Positions 29,892-40,103 of a stretch of DNA of 64,000 nt are shown here, piece after piece (position 1 is the stretch's first letter; each line of letters begins with the position of its first letter). The notes under the pieces were generated by a model. The model did no database searches and had not been told where the DNA came from. It saw only the letters and a program-made list of their open reading frames with translations. A program made the translations under genes and the position numbers. The DNA lies in NCBI RefSeq assembly GCF_024138675.1, contig NZ_CP090959.1:1581501-1645500 (forward strand). Direction: 5' to 3'. This DNA is from Simiduia sp. 21SJ11W-1. Its GTDB lineage: Bacteria; Pseudomonadota; Gammaproteobacteria; Pseudomonadales; Cellvibrionaceae.

Positions 29892-31424
29892 ATGTGCGGT
29901 ATTGTAGGAATTGTCGGTAAGAGTAACGTCAACACCCAGTTGTACGATGCCCTTACGATGCTTCAGCACCGAGGCCAGGACGCCGCAGGTATTGTGACGT
30001 GTCATGAGGGGCGCTTGGCGCAGGTAAAGGCCAACGGCCTGGTGCGCGATGTGTTTCGCACCAGCCACATGCTGCGCCTGGTGGGCAACATGGGTGTCGG
30101 CCACGTGCGCTACCCAACCGCTGGCAGTTCAGGCCCGGCGCTGGCGCAGCCGTTTTATGTCAACTCGCCCTACGGCATTGCCTTGGCGCACAACGGCAAC
30201 CTCACCAACGCCGCCGAGGTAAGCGAGCACGTGTTTCGCGCAGACCTGCGCCACATCAATACCGATTCCGATTCAGAAGTGCTGATCAACGTATTGGCAC
30301 ACGAGCTGCACAGGCTTAACAAACTCACGCCGTCGGCGGATGACTTTTTTACCGCCGTTGAAGCCCTGCACGATCGGGTAAAGGGCGGCTACGCCGTGGT
30401 GGCACTGGTGGCCAACTACGGTGTGGTGGCCTTCCGCGACCCCCATGGCATTCGCCCGCTGGTATACGGCAAGCGTTCAACACCTGAGGGTGATGAATAC
30501 ATGGTGGCCTCTGAAAGCGTGGCGCTCGATACCCTGGGCTTTACTCTGGTGGGTGATGTGGCCCCGGGTGAAGCCATTTACATCAACATGCACGGCCAGT
30601 TACACCGTCGCCAGTGTGCCAAGGCGCCGTCTTTGCGCCCGTGTATTTTTGAGCATGTGTATTTCGCCCGCCCGGATTCCATCATGGATGGCATCTCCGT
30701 GTACAAGGCGCGCTTGCGTCAGGGGGAAAAGCTGGCGGAAAAAATTCTGCGCGAAAACCCCGATCACGACATCGACGTAGTTGTGCCCATTCCCGATTCA
30801 TCCCGCGTGGCGGGGCAGGCGCTGGCGCAAACACTGGGTGTGAAATTCCGTGAAGGCCTGGTGAAAAACCGCTACATAGGCCGCACGTTTATCATGCCCG
30901 GCCAACAGCAGCGCAGAAAATCTGTGCGCCAAAAACTCAACACCATTGAGCTTGAATTTAAAGGCAAGAATGTGTTGCTGGTGGATGACTCCATAGTGCG
31001 CGGCACCACCTGCCAGCAAATTATTCAAATGGCCCGTGAAGCCGGCGCCAACAAGGTGTACTTCGCCTCGGCGGCCCCGGCCGTGGCCTACCCGAATGTG
31101 TATGGCATAGACATGCCCTCGGCCAAGGAGCTCATTGCCCACGATCGCACCACCAAAGAGATCTGCCAGGAAATCGGCGCAGACTGGCTGGTGTACCAGG
31201 AGCTTGAAGATTTAATTGCCGCCTCCAGCGAAGGCAACCCGCAAGTGGCCGAATTCGACTGCTCGGTGTTTACCGGCGAATATGTGACCGGCGATGTGGA
31301 TGAAGCCTACCTCGCCAAGCTTGATGCCGCGCGCAACGATGCCGCCAAGGCAGGCGATGTAAAGAAGTCAGTGGATGGTGATACAGTCATCGGTTTGCAC
31401 AACGACATGCACGAACTGGGATAG
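29892..31424 (+). CDS. purF: Amidophosphoribosyltransferase
   Basis: Product of 510 residues. It performs the first step of purine synthesis, PRPP plus glutamine to phosphoribosylamine. The glutaminase nucleophile is Cys2 after removal of Met (MCGIVGIVG), and the PRPP loop is [14 protein letters not shown]. The 55-base gap after cvpA shows no clear PurR box. Confidence 0.97.
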   Translation: MCGIVGIVGKSNVNTQLYDALTMLQHRGQDAAGIVTCHEGRLAQVKANGLVRDVFRTSHMLRLVGNMGVGHVRYPTAGSSGPALAQPFYVNSPYGIALAHNGNLTNAAEVSEHVFRADLRHINTDSDSEVLINVLAHELHRLNKLTPSADDFFTAVEALHDRVKGGYAVVALVANYGVVAFRDPHGIRPLVYGKRSTPEGDEYMVASESVALDTLGFTLVGDVAPGEAIYINMHGQLHRRQCAKAPSLRPCIFEHVYFARPDSIMDGISVYKARLRQGEKLAEKILRENPDHDIDVVVPIPDSSRVAGQALAQTLGVKFREGLVKNRYIGRTFIMPGQQQRRKSVRQKLNTIELEFKGKNVLLVDDSIVRGTTCQQIIQMAREAGANKVYFASAAPAVAYPNVYGIDMPSAKELIAHDRTTKEICQEIGADWLVYQELEDLIAASSEGNPQVAEFDCSVFTGEYVTGDVDEAYLAKLDAARNDAAKAGDVKKSVDGDTVIGLHNDMHELG

Positions 31425-31428
31425 GGGC

Positions 31429-32667
31429 ATGGCCAAAATAGACTTAGGCGCGAAAGCATTTCTTGATCAGCAGCGCGGTATTCTGAACGAAGCCTTGCAA
31501 GATGCCGGGCTAGATACGCTGGCCGTACGCGCAGGCCAATTGCGCAGCCCCGAGGGCGAGCACGGCGAGGCCATGTTCATGACCTCAAGCTACGTGTTCG
31601 ATTCAGCCGCCGCCGCTGCCGCGCGCTTTTCCGGCGACGACCCGGGCAATGTTTATTCGCGCTACACCAACCCCACGGTGCGCTATTTTCAGGAGCGTAT
31701 GGCCGCACTGGAAGGTGGTGAATCGGCGGTTGCCACATCTTCCGGTATGGCGGCCATTCTCAGCACCTGCATGGCGCTGCTGAAAGCGGGCGACCACGTG
31801 GTGTGCTCGCGCAGCGTGTTTGGCACCACCAATGCGCTGTTTAGCAAATACCTGGGCAAGCTGGGCATTCACACCACCTTTGTCACCTTGACGGATCTCG
31901 ATGATTGGCAGGCCGCCCTCACGCCTGCCACCAAGATGCTGTTTTTGGAAACTCCTTCAAACCCCTTGTGCGAGCTGGCAGACCTGAGTGCTATCTCGGC
32001 CATTGCCAAAGCGCAGGGTGCCTTGCTGGTGGTAGATAACTGTTTTTGCACACCGGCGTTGCAGCGCCCGTTGAGTTTGGGTGCCGATATTGTGGTGCAC
32101 TCGGCCACCAAATACCTGGATGGCCAAGGCCGCTGCGTGGGCGGTGTGGTGGTAGGGCGAAAAGAGCAAATGGATGAAGTGCTGGCCTTCGTCCGCACCG
32201 CGGGCCCCACCATGAGCGCCTTTAACGCCTGGGTATTTGTGAAGGGGCTGGAAACCCTTCGCCTACGCATGGATGCCCACTGCGCCAGTGCCCAGGCCCT
32301 TGCCGAGTGGCTGTGCGAACAGCCGCAGGTAGAGCAGGTGTACTACGCGGGATTGCCCAGCCATCCGGGGCACGCGCTCGCTGCCCGCCAGCAACGGGGC
32401 TTTGGTGGCGTGCTGTCTTTCAAAGTTAAGGGCGGCCGTGAGGCGGCCTGGGCGTTCATCGATGGCACCCGCATTTTCAGCATCACCGCCAACCTGGGCG
32501 ATGCCAAGAGCACCATCGTACACCCGGCCACCACCACCCACGGGCGCTTGTCTGAGCAAGACAAAGCCCAGGCCGGCATTACCGAAAACCTGATCCGGTT
32601 GTCTGTGGGGCTTGAAGATGTAGACGACCTGAAAGCCGATTTACAGCGGGGCCTGCATGCCCTTTAG
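31429..32667 (+). CDS. metZ: O-succinylhomoserine sulfhydrylase
   Basis: Product of 412 residues of the Cys/Met metabolism PLP family. It makes homocysteine directly from O-succinylhomoserine and sulfide. The PLP lysine is in VVHSATKYLDGQGRCVGG; SRYTNPTVRYFQERMAALEG and TSSGMAAI are typical. ATG 31429 lies 4 bases after purF with GGGG upstream. Its 3' end overlaps the MoxR gene by 11 bases. Confidence 0.94.
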   Translation: MAKIDLGAKAFLDQQRGILNEALQDAGLDTLAVRAGQLRSPEGEHGEAMFMTSSYVFDSAAAAAARFSGDDPGNVYSRYTNPTVRYFQERMAALEGGESAVATSSGMAAILSTCMALLKAGDHVVCSRSVFGTTNALFSKYLGKLGIHTTFVTLTDLDDWQAALTPATKMLFLETPSNPLCELADLSAISAIAKAQGALLVVDNCFCTPALQRPLSLGADIVVHSATKYLDGQGRCVGGVVVGRKEQMDEVLAFVRTAGPTMSAFNAWVFVKGLETLRLRMDAHCASAQALAEWLCEQPQVEQVYYAGLPSHPGHALAARQQRGFGGVLSFKVKGGREAAWAFIDGTRIFSITANLGDAKSTIVHPATTTHGRLSEQDKAQAGITENLIRLSVGLEDVDDLKADLQRGLHAL

Positions 32668-33595
32668 CAAGATGCTTGAACCCGTGGGGCAGGCCTGTGA
32701 GCAAATCGCAGGGGTGCTCTTGGGCAAAGATCACCAGATCAAACTGGCCATGACCTGCCTCATTGCCCGCGGCCATTTGTTGATTGAAGATCTACCGGGC
32801 ATGGGCAAAACCACGCTGGCGCATGCGCTGGCCAAGGTGTTGGGGTTGTCGTATCAGCGGGTGCAATTCACCTCCGATTTGCTGCCCGCCGATATTCTTG
32901 GGGTGTCGGTGTTTAACCAGGCCCAAGGCAGCTTTACCTTTCACCCGGGGCCTGTATTTTCGCAGCTGCTACTGGCCGATGAAATCAACCGCTCTACACC
33001 CAAAACCCAAAGTGCCCTGCTTGAGGCAATGGAAGAAGGGCAGGTGAGTATTGATGGCCAATCGCGCGCGCTGCCCGAGCCGTTTTTTGTGATTGCCACG
33101 CAAAATCCCTTATCCCAGGCAGGCACTTTTCATCTGCCTGAATCCCAGCTGGATCGCTTTTTGATGCGCATCAGCCTGGGTTACCCCTCCGATGCCGCCG
33201 AGCGCGCCCTGTTCCAAGGCGAAGACAGCCGCAAGCTACTGGCGGCTTTAAAGCCTGCCCTGAGCCTTGAGCAACTCAACCTGCTGCGCGCCAACATCGA
33301 CCAGGTGAAAGCCTCAGATGCGGTGCTCGATTACCTGCAGCGGCTGGTGAATCACACCCGCACCGCGCCCCAATACAGCTATGGCCTGTCGCCACGGGGT
33401 GCGCTCGCGCTGTTGAAATCTGCCAAAACCTGGGCCTTGTTGCACAAGCGCAAGTACCTGGTGCCCGAAGATCTGCAAACCCTGTTCGGCGCCGTGGTGG
33501 CCCACCGGGTCAAGGGCATGGGCGAGCAGGGCGATCATCAGGGCGAGGCTTTGGTTCAGCTTACCCTTGATGAGGTAGACGTACTCAAGGGCTAA
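32657..33595 (+). CDS. MoxR-family AAA+ ATPase
   Basis: Product of 312 residues. Walker A is LPGMGKTTLAHAL (about 46), Walker B LLLADEINRSTPKTQSALLEAMEEGQV, sensor 1 FVIATQNP, and an arginine finger region QLDRFLMRI. MoxR ATPases act as chaperones for VWA/DUF58 partners. DUF58 and transglutaminase genes follow, the classic MoxR set, here interrupted by one unknown gene. Confidence 0.93.
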   Translation: MPFSKMLEPVGQACEQIAGVLLGKDHQIKLAMTCLIARGHLLIEDLPGMGKTTLAHALAKVLGLSYQRVQFTSDLLPADILGVSVFNQAQGSFTFHPGPVFSQLLLADEINRSTPKTQSALLEAMEEGQVSIDGQSRALPEPFFVIATQNPLSQAGTFHLPESQLDRFLMRISLGYPSDAAERALFQGEDSRKLLAALKPALSLEQLNLLRANIDQVKASDAVLDYLQRLVNHTRTAPQYSYGLSPRGALALLKSAKTWALLHKRKYLVPEDLQTLFGAVVAHRVKGMGEQGDHQGEALVQLTLDEVDVLKG

Positions 33596-33686
33596 TGCCT
33601 TTGGGGCTCGCGTTCAAATGGGCTATACCTAATAGGTAGCGTGCCATGCACGCAGCTTGCGCTGAACGCCTAGGGAGCCTCAATTC

Positions 33687-34532
33687 ATGTCAGCAACGCT
33701 TTTTGGCCACTACCTGTTAGACCAAGGGCGCATTTCTGCCGCGCAACACCAAGCCGCTATCGCGTGGTTACGCGGTAAAAACAAATCCCTGGGTGCCTTG
33801 GCCATAGACAGCCAGTTGATGAGCGAAAAGCAAGTTGCCGAACTCAACCGCCAGCAGCGCAACACCGATTTAATGCTGGGGGAGCTGGCTGTGAAGGCGG
33901 GCTTTCTGTGTGAAACCGATCTCGAGCGGCTGCTCATCTTGCAGCAGGCCACCCGAGTGGATTTGCCCAAGGCGCTGGTAGCCTTGGATATACTGCCCCA
34001 GGCGGAAGTGGCGCTTTTGGCGTCGAGTTTTGCCACAGAGCAAAAGCTGAGCCGGTCTCGCTGTGAGGCCTTGCTAAACCAGGTGCCCCAGGCCGAACTC
34101 CTGCAGCTCTGCCTGAACGAATTGATCAAAAGCCTGCAGCGTATTTGCCGCCAGAATGTCGTTGTTCAAATGGTGCACCAGCAGCGCGAGCTGCAAAAGC
34201 GCCTGCCCTATGTGGTGCTGCAAAAACTCACTGGCGAAAGCCCGTTTCATTTCGGCATGGCACTATGCGCGCAACAGGTACAGCACATCTCAAGCTCACT
34301 GAGCGGTGAGCCCGCAGCACAAGGTTACATTCCCCTGGCGGCCATGGAGCGTTTCTCAGACATCGTCATGCAAAATGCCTGCGAAAAAATATTCCAGCTG
34401 GGCCGTGAATTTATTGCTGAAAAGCCCAAGGCCTTTTTTGTGGGCGAGCGCATACCCGCCTGTAAAAACCTGGTGGGTATTCAATTGCGCTCGGAAGAGG
34501 GCGACTTTGATGCGGTGTTTTTTGCCTCCTAA
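33687..34532 (+). CDS. Unknown protein with GspE-N-like helical start
   Basis: Not firmly recognised; 281 residues. The first 110 residues contain two copies of a pattern like the N-terminal domain of type II secretion GspE or DUF4388-type modules (FGHYLLDQGRISAAQHQAAIAW, then LGELAVKAGFLCETDLERLL). The middle (about 130-190) is helical and basic, and the C-terminus (about 205-281) is alpha/beta. No signal peptide or membrane segment. It is inserted between moxR and the DUF58 gene with its own gaps (91 and 118 bases), so it may have its own promoter. A signalling or adaptor role is only a guess. Confidence 0.7.
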   Translation: MSATLFGHYLLDQGRISAAQHQAAIAWLRGKNKSLGALAIDSQLMSEKQVAELNRQQRNTDLMLGELAVKAGFLCETDLERLLILQQATRVDLPKALVALDILPQAEVALLASSFATEQKLSRSRCEALLNQVPQAELLQLCLNELIKSLQRICRQNVVVQMVHQQRELQKRLPYVVLQKLTGESPFHFGMALCAQQVQHISSSLSGEPAAQGYIPLAAMERFSDIVMQNACEKIFQLGREFIAEKPKAFFVGERIPACKNLVGIQLRSEEGDFDAVFFAS

Positions 34533-34650
34533 TCCGTGAATGCGGCGGGCTTTTTTAGTATCTTAGGCGTTGCGATGGCAAGCGTCTGTGCAGCTGCCTT
34601 GATTTTCACGCAAAAACCCACGCCAAAATTCACGCCATAGAGCAACGTGC

Positions 34651-35676
34651 ATGTTCCGTTCTGTAATTGCCAGCTTTCAACAGGGGTTTCGCAACTGGGT
34701 TAATCGGCGCATTAAGGCCGCGCGCACCATCACCCTGGGCCAGCGCAATTTATTTATTTTTCCTGCGGCAAGTGGCTGGGCCTATATCTTCACGGTTTTA
34801 TTGTTGTGGGTGCTCGGCACCAACTATGAAAATGCACTCATTCTGGCCTTGGCGTTTTTATTGTTAAGCGTGTTTGTGGTGGCCATTTTGCACACCTATC
34901 ACAATCTGGCGGGCTTGCGGCTAACACTCGCTGAGGCGCAACCGGTGTTTGCGGGCGAGCGCGCCGCCTTTCGCGTGCGCCTTGCCCGCAAAGCCGGCAG
35001 CACCAAGGGGCAGGTGCTCAGCATTGGCTGGCGCGATGAAATGCCGGTTTCCACCACTCTTGAAGGCGATGAACAAGACGTAGAGCTGTGGGCCCAAAGT
35101 CACCGCCGCGGCTGGCTCAGGCCCGGGCGGTTGAAGCTAGAAAGCTTTTTTCCTATGGGCATCATCCGGTGTTGGACATGGCTGGATCTGGATGCCCGGG
35201 CGCTGGTATACCCCAAACCCGTGGCCAGTGATCAAGCGCCCTGGGCCGATGCCGATGGCGAACTGGATGCCCACTTTCAACGCGCCGGCAGCGATGATTT
35301 TGTGGGCCTTGAAAGCTACCAGCCGGGCCAGTCTCTCAAGCGCATTGCCTGGAAGCAATTCGCCCGCGGTCAGGGCTTGTTGCTGAAACAATTTGCCCAA
35401 TCCCAAGGCCAGGCGCAGGCGCTCGACTGGGATTTTTTTGAAGGCCTGGATACCGAAGGCAGGCTGGCGCGCTTGTGTTATTGGGTGCTTTATCTCGATC
35501 AGCGAGGCTTGGCCTTTTCGCTGGCGTTGCCCGGCCAAAAAATTGCCATGGGCTTGGGCGATGCCCATCGCGAGCGCTGCCTGCGGGCATTGGCACTGTT
35601 TGGTAGTGATGCGGTAGCGGGTACAAGAGCCGGTTCAACAGCAGATACAACAGCGGATGCAGCCCATGCTGATTGA
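34651..35676 (+). CDS. DUF58 domain protein of the MoxR operon
   Basis: Product of 341 residues. Two membrane helices (about 38-58 and 62-83) follow a basic amphipathic start, then a beta-rich domain and the DUF58 core (about 195-270) with DDFVGLESYQPGQSLKRIAWKQFARGQGLLLKQF. The end is a short Thr/Ala tail. DUF58 proteins resemble VWA modules and pair with MoxR and transglutaminases in the envelope. The stop overlaps the start of the next gene by 20 bases. Confidence 0.9.
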   Translation: MFRSVIASFQQGFRNWVNRRIKAARTITLGQRNLFIFPAASGWAYIFTVLLLWVLGTNYENALILALAFLLLSVFVVAILHTYHNLAGLRLTLAEAQPVFAGERAAFRVRLARKAGSTKGQVLSIGWRDEMPVSTTLEGDEQDVELWAQSHRRGWLRPGRLKLESFFPMGIIRCWTWLDLDARALVYPKPVASDQAPWADADGELDAHFQRAGSDDFVGLESYQPGQSLKRIAWKQFARGQGLLLKQFAQSQGQAQALDWDFFEGLDTEGRLARLCYWVLYLDQRGLAFSLALPGQKIAMGLGDAHRERCLRALALFGSDAVAGTRAGSTADTTADAAHAD

Positions 35677-37702
35677 TCAAATTCCCCGCACCAGCCAGCT
35701 GTGGTTATTGTTCGCCCTGGTGTGGACGGTGGTGCCGCACCTGACGCACTTGCCCGTGTGGGTGTGGGGCGCGGGCCTTGTGATTATTTTTTGGCGCTGG
35801 CAAATTTACGCAGGCCAGTGGTCTATGCCCGGGCGCATAATGAAAACCCTGTTGGTGCTGGTGTGCGCCTTCGGCATTTGGCGCGGCTATGGCAGTTGGC
35901 GCGGCGTCGAGCCCATGACGGGGCTGTTGCTGGTGGGCATGCTGCTTAAGCTGTTGGAAATGAAAACCCGGCGCGATGCACTGCTGGTGGTGTACCTCGG
36001 GTATTTTGTGGCAGCTGCCCAATTATTATTTGCCCAATTGATTTTAGATTCCCTCTACGCTGCTGCTTCGTTTTGGGCGCTGCTGTGTGCCCAGCAATTG
36101 TTGTTCAGTGGCCGCACGGCGAGCATTGGTCCTGCGCTTAAGCGCAGCGGAGTGATGGCACTGCAAGCGCTGCCGGTGATGGTTGCGCTGTTTTTGGTGA
36201 TGCCGCGCACCGGCCCTTTGTGGGCCATGCCCATGCAGAAACACGCCGCCCGCACCGGCATCAGCGACACCATGGCGCCGGGTGATGTGGTAGATCTTAC
36301 CAAGTCAGGCAAGCTTGCCTTTCGGGTAAATTTTGACGGTGATATTCCGCCGCCGCCGGCCCGCTACTGGCGCGGATTGGTGTTAAGCCAGTTCGATGGC
36401 CGCACCTGGCGTGCGCGCAACTACGATTTCAGCCCGGGCGGGCGTGGCGTCGATTTATTTAACCAGCAACCTTCGCCCTGGCGAATGAATGAAGCCTTGC
36501 TGCCGCCCGAAACACCGCGCTACAGCTACCAGGTGTTAATGGAGCCGAGCCATCGGCCATGGCTGTTCACCTTGGGCCTGCCCCTTGAAATTGAATCCAA
36601 CAAGCGTTGGGCCATTACCGCCGATCACACGGTGCACACATTGATCCCTGTGTCAGATCGCCAGCGTTTCAGTGTGGTGTCTGCAGATCTGCCGGTGCCA
36701 GCTGAAACCTTGCACCCCTTTGTTGAACGCCACTATTTGGCGCTGCCAATGGGCTACAACCCACGCACCCGAGATTTGGCAAGCGAGTGGCAACGTATGG
36801 GCCTCAGCGCGCCACAAATTATTGCCCGCTTTGAGCAAATGATTGGCGAGCAATTTATTTATACCCTGCAGCCGCCGGCCCTGGGCAACCACAGCGTAGA
36901 CGACTTTTTATTTGGCACCAAACAGGGTTTTTGCGAACACTTTGCCAGCAGTTTTGTATTTTTTATGCGCGCAGCCGGTGTGCCCGCGCGCGTGGTTACG
37001 GGTTATCAGGGCGGCGAGCTGGGTTTGGCGGGCGATTATTTATTGGTGCATCAAATGGATGCCCACGCCTGGGCCGAAGTGTGGATTAACGGCCAATGGT
37101 TGCGGGTAGATCCCACGGCGGCGGTGGCGCCCAGTCGTATTCGCGATGGCCTGCGCGCAAGCCTTGGTGACGGCTCGGCCGAGCTGGGCGAGCCGTTATC
37201 GCTAATACGCTACAGCAACATCAACTGGCTGAATCAGGCGCGCCTGCAGTGGGAAGAGGTGAACTACCGCTGGCAAAGTATGGTGGTGGGGTTTGACAGC
37301 GATCAGCAATCGGCGCTGTTAAAGCGGCTGCTCGGCGGGGTAGACCCATGGCGTATCGGCGTGTTTTTGTTGCTCGCAGCCGGGCTGCCGCTGGTGTTGC
37401 TGGCGCTTTGGTTGGCTTGGCGCAATCGCGCGGCACCCTTGCCACCGCTACTGCGATTGCTGGCCAATATTGAGAAAAAAGTGGGCGAGCCCCGCGCGGC
37501 CGGCGAGCCCGTGGGCCAGTACTTTGCGCGTTTGGGCCGCGCGTATCCGGCGCAGGCGGGCTTGTGGGCACAGCTGGCGGCCTTGTTTGAACGCGGCCTG
37601 TACGACGATAAAAACACCGAAGCTGTGCGCTTGATCAAAGCGCAGCTCGCGCGTATCAAGCGCCCCGCAGCTGGTGGCGAAATGCCAGTAAGCTCGCGGT
37701 AA
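35657..37702 (+). CDS. TgpA-type membrane transglutaminase
   Basis: Product of 681 residues. Five or six N-terminal membrane helices (about 15-200, DUF3488 region) are followed by a periplasmic transglutaminase core with Cys426 (QGFCEHFASSF), His470 (DAHAWAEV) and Asp485 (RVDPTAA). A further membrane helix lies at about 555-580, with a DUF4129-like cytoplasmic tail. Pseudomonas TgpA is essential and has the same build. Its 3' end overlaps the convergent RNA methyltransferase gene by 47 bases. Confidence 0.93.
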   Translation: MQPMLIDQIPRTSQLWLLFALVWTVVPHLTHLPVWVWGAGLVIIFWRWQIYAGQWSMPGRIMKTLLVLVCAFGIWRGYGSWRGVEPMTGLLLVGMLLKLLEMKTRRDALLVVYLGYFVAAAQLLFAQLILDSLYAAASFWALLCAQQLLFSGRTASIGPALKRSGVMALQALPVMVALFLVMPRTGPLWAMPMQKHAARTGISDTMAPGDVVDLTKSGKLAFRVNFDGDIPPPPARYWRGLVLSQFDGRTWRARNYDFSPGGRGVDLFNQQPSPWRMNEALLPPETPRYSYQVLMEPSHRPWLFTLGLPLEIESNKRWAITADHTVHTLIPVSDRQRFSVVSADLPVPAETLHPFVERHYLALPMGYNPRTRDLASEWQRMGLSAPQIIARFEQMIGEQFIYTLQPPALGNHSVDDFLFGTKQGFCEHFASSFVFFMRAAGVPARVVTGYQGGELGLAGDYLLVHQMDAHAWAEVWINGQWLRVDPTAAVAPSRIRDGLRASLGDGSAELGEPLSLIRYSNINWLNQARLQWEEVNYRWQSMVVGFDSDQQSALLKRLLGGVDPWRIGVFLLLAAGLPLVLLALWLAWRNRAAPLPPLLRLLANIEKKVGEPRAAGEPVGQYFARLGRAYPAQAGLWAQLAALFERGLYDDKNTEAVRLIKAQLARIKRPAAGGEMPVSSR

Positions 37703-38438
37703 TAGCCACGTTTAACGATTCAACACCGTTACGCATTTCAATGCGCACGTTTTCGTTGGCGAGCTGCTGAACTTTTTCAGAGACCCCGTGGGTTTCATTG
37801 CCGAGCACAAAAATCACCGGGCGCCGGGTGTTAAATTCCGCCAGCGTGTGAGCTGCGTGCGAGGATAAACCGCACACCGCCGCACCGGCCTGTTGAAATT
37901 CACCCAATGTTTGGGCCAGATCATCGCAACGCAAAATCGGGCAGCGAAACAGCGCACCGGCACTGGCTTTAATTACCAACGGGTCTATTTGCGCGCAGCC
38001 TTTGTTGGGTAATAACACGCCGTCTATGCCGCTTGCGGCGACGCTGCGCAAAATCATGCCAAGGTTTTGCGGATTGGTTATGCCGTCTAATGCCAGCAAT
38101 TCAAAATGCCCATCACCGGTGCGCGCCTGTAAAAAATCCCGGTAGTGCTGGTAGCCCTCCAGCACCAAATCTACCGCCACACCCTGATCCTGTTTGCCGT
38201 TGCGTGAAATACGCGAGAGTGCCTGCTTGCTGTGGTAGCAAATCTCGGCACCGGCGGCCTCTGCAATGCGGGTGATGTCGGTAAGAATGGTTGCCGGTTT
38301 GTTGCTCTCTGCCAAATGCAGCCGGTGAACTTTTATGCCCGTTTGCTCAAGCGCTTCAAGCACGGGTTTGCGCCCGTAAACGGTGAGTAATTTGTCGTAA
38401 AACTTTTTACGTTTTTGGTAATCGGGTGAATCTGTCAT
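37656..38438 (-). CDS. SpoU/TrmH-family 2'-O-ribose RNA methyltransferase
   Basis: Product of 260 residues with a substrate-binding N-terminal domain (about 10-95, YGRKPVLEALEQTGIKVHRL) and a trefoil-knot SPOUT domain with the three motifs (LDGITNPQNLGMILRSVAASGID; FVLGNETHGVSE; MRNGVESLNVAITASLLAF). It methylates rRNA or tRNA; the exact base cannot be told. It looks like RlmB relatives but has a longer spacing. ATG 38438 is chosen because it gives the usual N-terminus; the frame is open another 53 codons. Confidence 0.9.
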   Translation of the reverse strand: MTDSPDYQKRKKFYDKLLTVYGRKPVLEALEQTGIKVHRLHLAESNKPATILTDITRIAEAAGAEICYHSKQALSRISRNGKQDQGVAVDLVLEGYQHYRDFLQARTGDGHFELLALDGITNPQNLGMILRSVAASGIDGVLLPNKGCAQIDPLVIKASAGALFRCPILRCDDLAQTLGEFQQAGAAVCGLSSHAAHTLAEFNTRRPVIFVLGNETHGVSEKVQQLANENVRIEMRNGVESLNVAITASLLAFRHQLRGA

Positions 38439-38490
38439 AGGGCTTCTTTTGCTTTGGCTGTGCTTGGGTATTGAATTGGAGCTTGTGCGT

Positions 38491-39396
38491 TTAGTGCGCT
38501 TGGCGAGCAAGTAACGCTTCAATGCCCGCCAGTTTATCCTGTTCACAGGCCAATTGCTGCTTGGCAATTGCCAGTGTTGCCCGGGCAAGGGCTGCATAAA
38601 GCTGTTGGTCTGTTTCGCTCATGGCTAGGGTGCTTTGGGCGGCAAAATGCTTGGCGAGCGTTGCGCTATCACCCCGGCTTACGGGGCCTGTGAGTACGGT
38701 TTTGGCCTGGCCATGTAAAATATTTTCCACATTGTTACGCGCCAATGGCGCGAGAATGCGGCTTGCGTTTGCGCGGCTCAGGCCCGCACGCTCTGCCATA
38801 CGCAGGGCTTGATCAAGCAGGCTCACCAGGTGGTTACTCGCGCTTACGGTGGCGGCATGGTAGAGCGCCTTGGCATGCTCGCTCTCGTTTGCGAGGTTAA
38901 ACCAGTGGCAGCCCAGCTGTTCAAATAGCGGCTTAAGTTTTGCCAGCGCAGCCGGCTGGCCTTCAGCCACACAGGCCACACCCTCTAAACCATGGGGTGG
39001 CTGCTGGGCGTGGGTGAAGGCGTGTACCGGGTGCACGCTGGCCAATGCCGCAGGCAGGGCCGGGCTTAGCGCCTGGTGGTTCAGGCTGCCAGCGCAGTGA
39101 AATAGGGTGCAGCCTTCACTTGCTGCCGGCGCAAGCCACAGGGCGGCCTCTGTAATGTGGGCATCGGGGGGGCTGATCAACCAGAAGTCGGCGGCTTCGG
39201 GTTCGGCGTCTGGCGTGCAGCCGCGGCCTGAGCCAATAAATGCCACTGCAGCGTCTGCAGCGGCCTGGGTGCGGCACAGCACCTGGCCAATATTCACAAG
39301 CTTGCGCGCGCGCCACAGGTGCGCCAGGGTTTGGCCCAGTTTGCCGGCACCGTACACCGATAGTGTGGGAAGTTCAGAGTGCATAATGTGTGGCAT
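38491..39396 (-). CDS. Rossmann-fold and DUF2520 domain protein
   Basis: Product of about 301 residues. The N-terminal NAD(P)-binding fold (about 10-165) has LSVYGAGKLGQTLAHLW and FWLISPPDAHI. The C-terminal all-helical DUF2520 domain (about 175-290) has ALYHAATVSASNHLVSLLDQA and LTGPVSRGD. It resembles ProC/ketopantoate-reductase-like dehydrogenases; the substrate is unknown. Start 39396 or 39384 (ATG both); neither has a good ribosome site. It is the upstream gene of the leftward pair with the RNA methyltransferase. Confidence 0.85.
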   Translation of the reverse strand: MPHIMHSELPTLSVYGAGKLGQTLAHLWRARKLVNIGQVLCRTQAAADAAVAFIGSGRGCTPDAEPEAADFWLISPPDAHITEAALWLAPAASEGCTLFHCAGSLNHQALSPALPAALASVHPVHAFTHAQQPPHGLEGVACVAEGQPAALAKLKPLFEQLGCHWFNLANESEHAKALYHAATVSASNHLVSLLDQALRMAERAGLSRANASRILAPLARNNVENILHGQAKTVLTGPVSRGDSATLAKHFAAQSTLAMSETDQQLYAALARATLAIAKQQLACEQDKLAGIEALLARQAH

Positions 39397-39683
39397 AACC
39401 TTGGTAATTGGGTGTTGGCGGCAAGATCGGCAGTATTTCCCGGCAAGGCGCACATCTAATTGCGCAAGCCCCTTAAAGCCTGTGCCTCTGCAGGCCGAAG
39501 GGTATTGGCGCGCTGCGGCAAGTGCAAGGGTTTGCCGGTTTTGGGGTGATCCGGGGCGCGCGGCGCTGCGGTAAGTCACCGCCCGTGCAGGCGGCCCCGT
39601 GTGAAAATAGCGGTTAGGGTGCCTAACCCTTCGTGCAAGTGGGAGTAGGGCATTTGCGCCCTGCGCCTATGGGCGCCGGATAC

Positions 39684-40103
39684 TCAGGCGGGTTTTCGCA
39701 GGTAGCAGTCGTCATCGTTGGCTAACAGCGCCTTTAATACGTGTTGGCGGCTTACCAGCCCCACCAGTTTGTCGCCTTCAACCACCGGGTAATTCTTGGG
39801 CTTGTTGGCCAGCATGGTTTGCGCCACTTCCACAATGCTGGTGCTAGGCGTAACGGTGAGTACTTCTCTGTGCATCACTTTGGTTACGCTTGCGGGCTCT
39901 TCGCAGTAAAAGGCATCGTTGAGCATTTCTTTAATGCAGTCTTGTTCAGACACAAAGCCCACCAGCCGGCGCTGGGCATCTACAACCGGTGCGCCAATGA
40001 CCTTGTGCTCCAGTAGTTTGCTTACCACCGTGCGAATGTCGTCGGTATCGCGCACCACCAGTGGCTGCTGGTTCATGAAATCCTGAACGAGAATAGATTG
40101 CAT
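39684..40103 (-). CDS. CBS-pair protein
   Basis: Product of 139 residues made of two CBS motifs (about 5-65 and 75-130), with VSEQDCIKEML and VSRQHVLKAL as the repeated ends. Such stand-alone pairs bind adenine nucleotides and act as regulators. Nothing else is fused and no partner is evident next to it. Confidence 0.88.
   Translation of the reverse strand: MQSILVQDFMNQQPLVVRDTDDIRTVVSKLLEHKVIGAPVVDAQRRLVGFVSEQDCIKEMLNDAFYCEEPASVTKVMHREVLTVTPSTSIVEVAQTMLANKPKNYPVVEGDKLVGLVSRQHVLKALLANDDDCYLRKPA

Noticed and set aside
33596-33686. tRNA or riboswitch in the gap after moxR
   Set aside because: Only a short weak stem; no cloverleaf or conserved aptamer seen.
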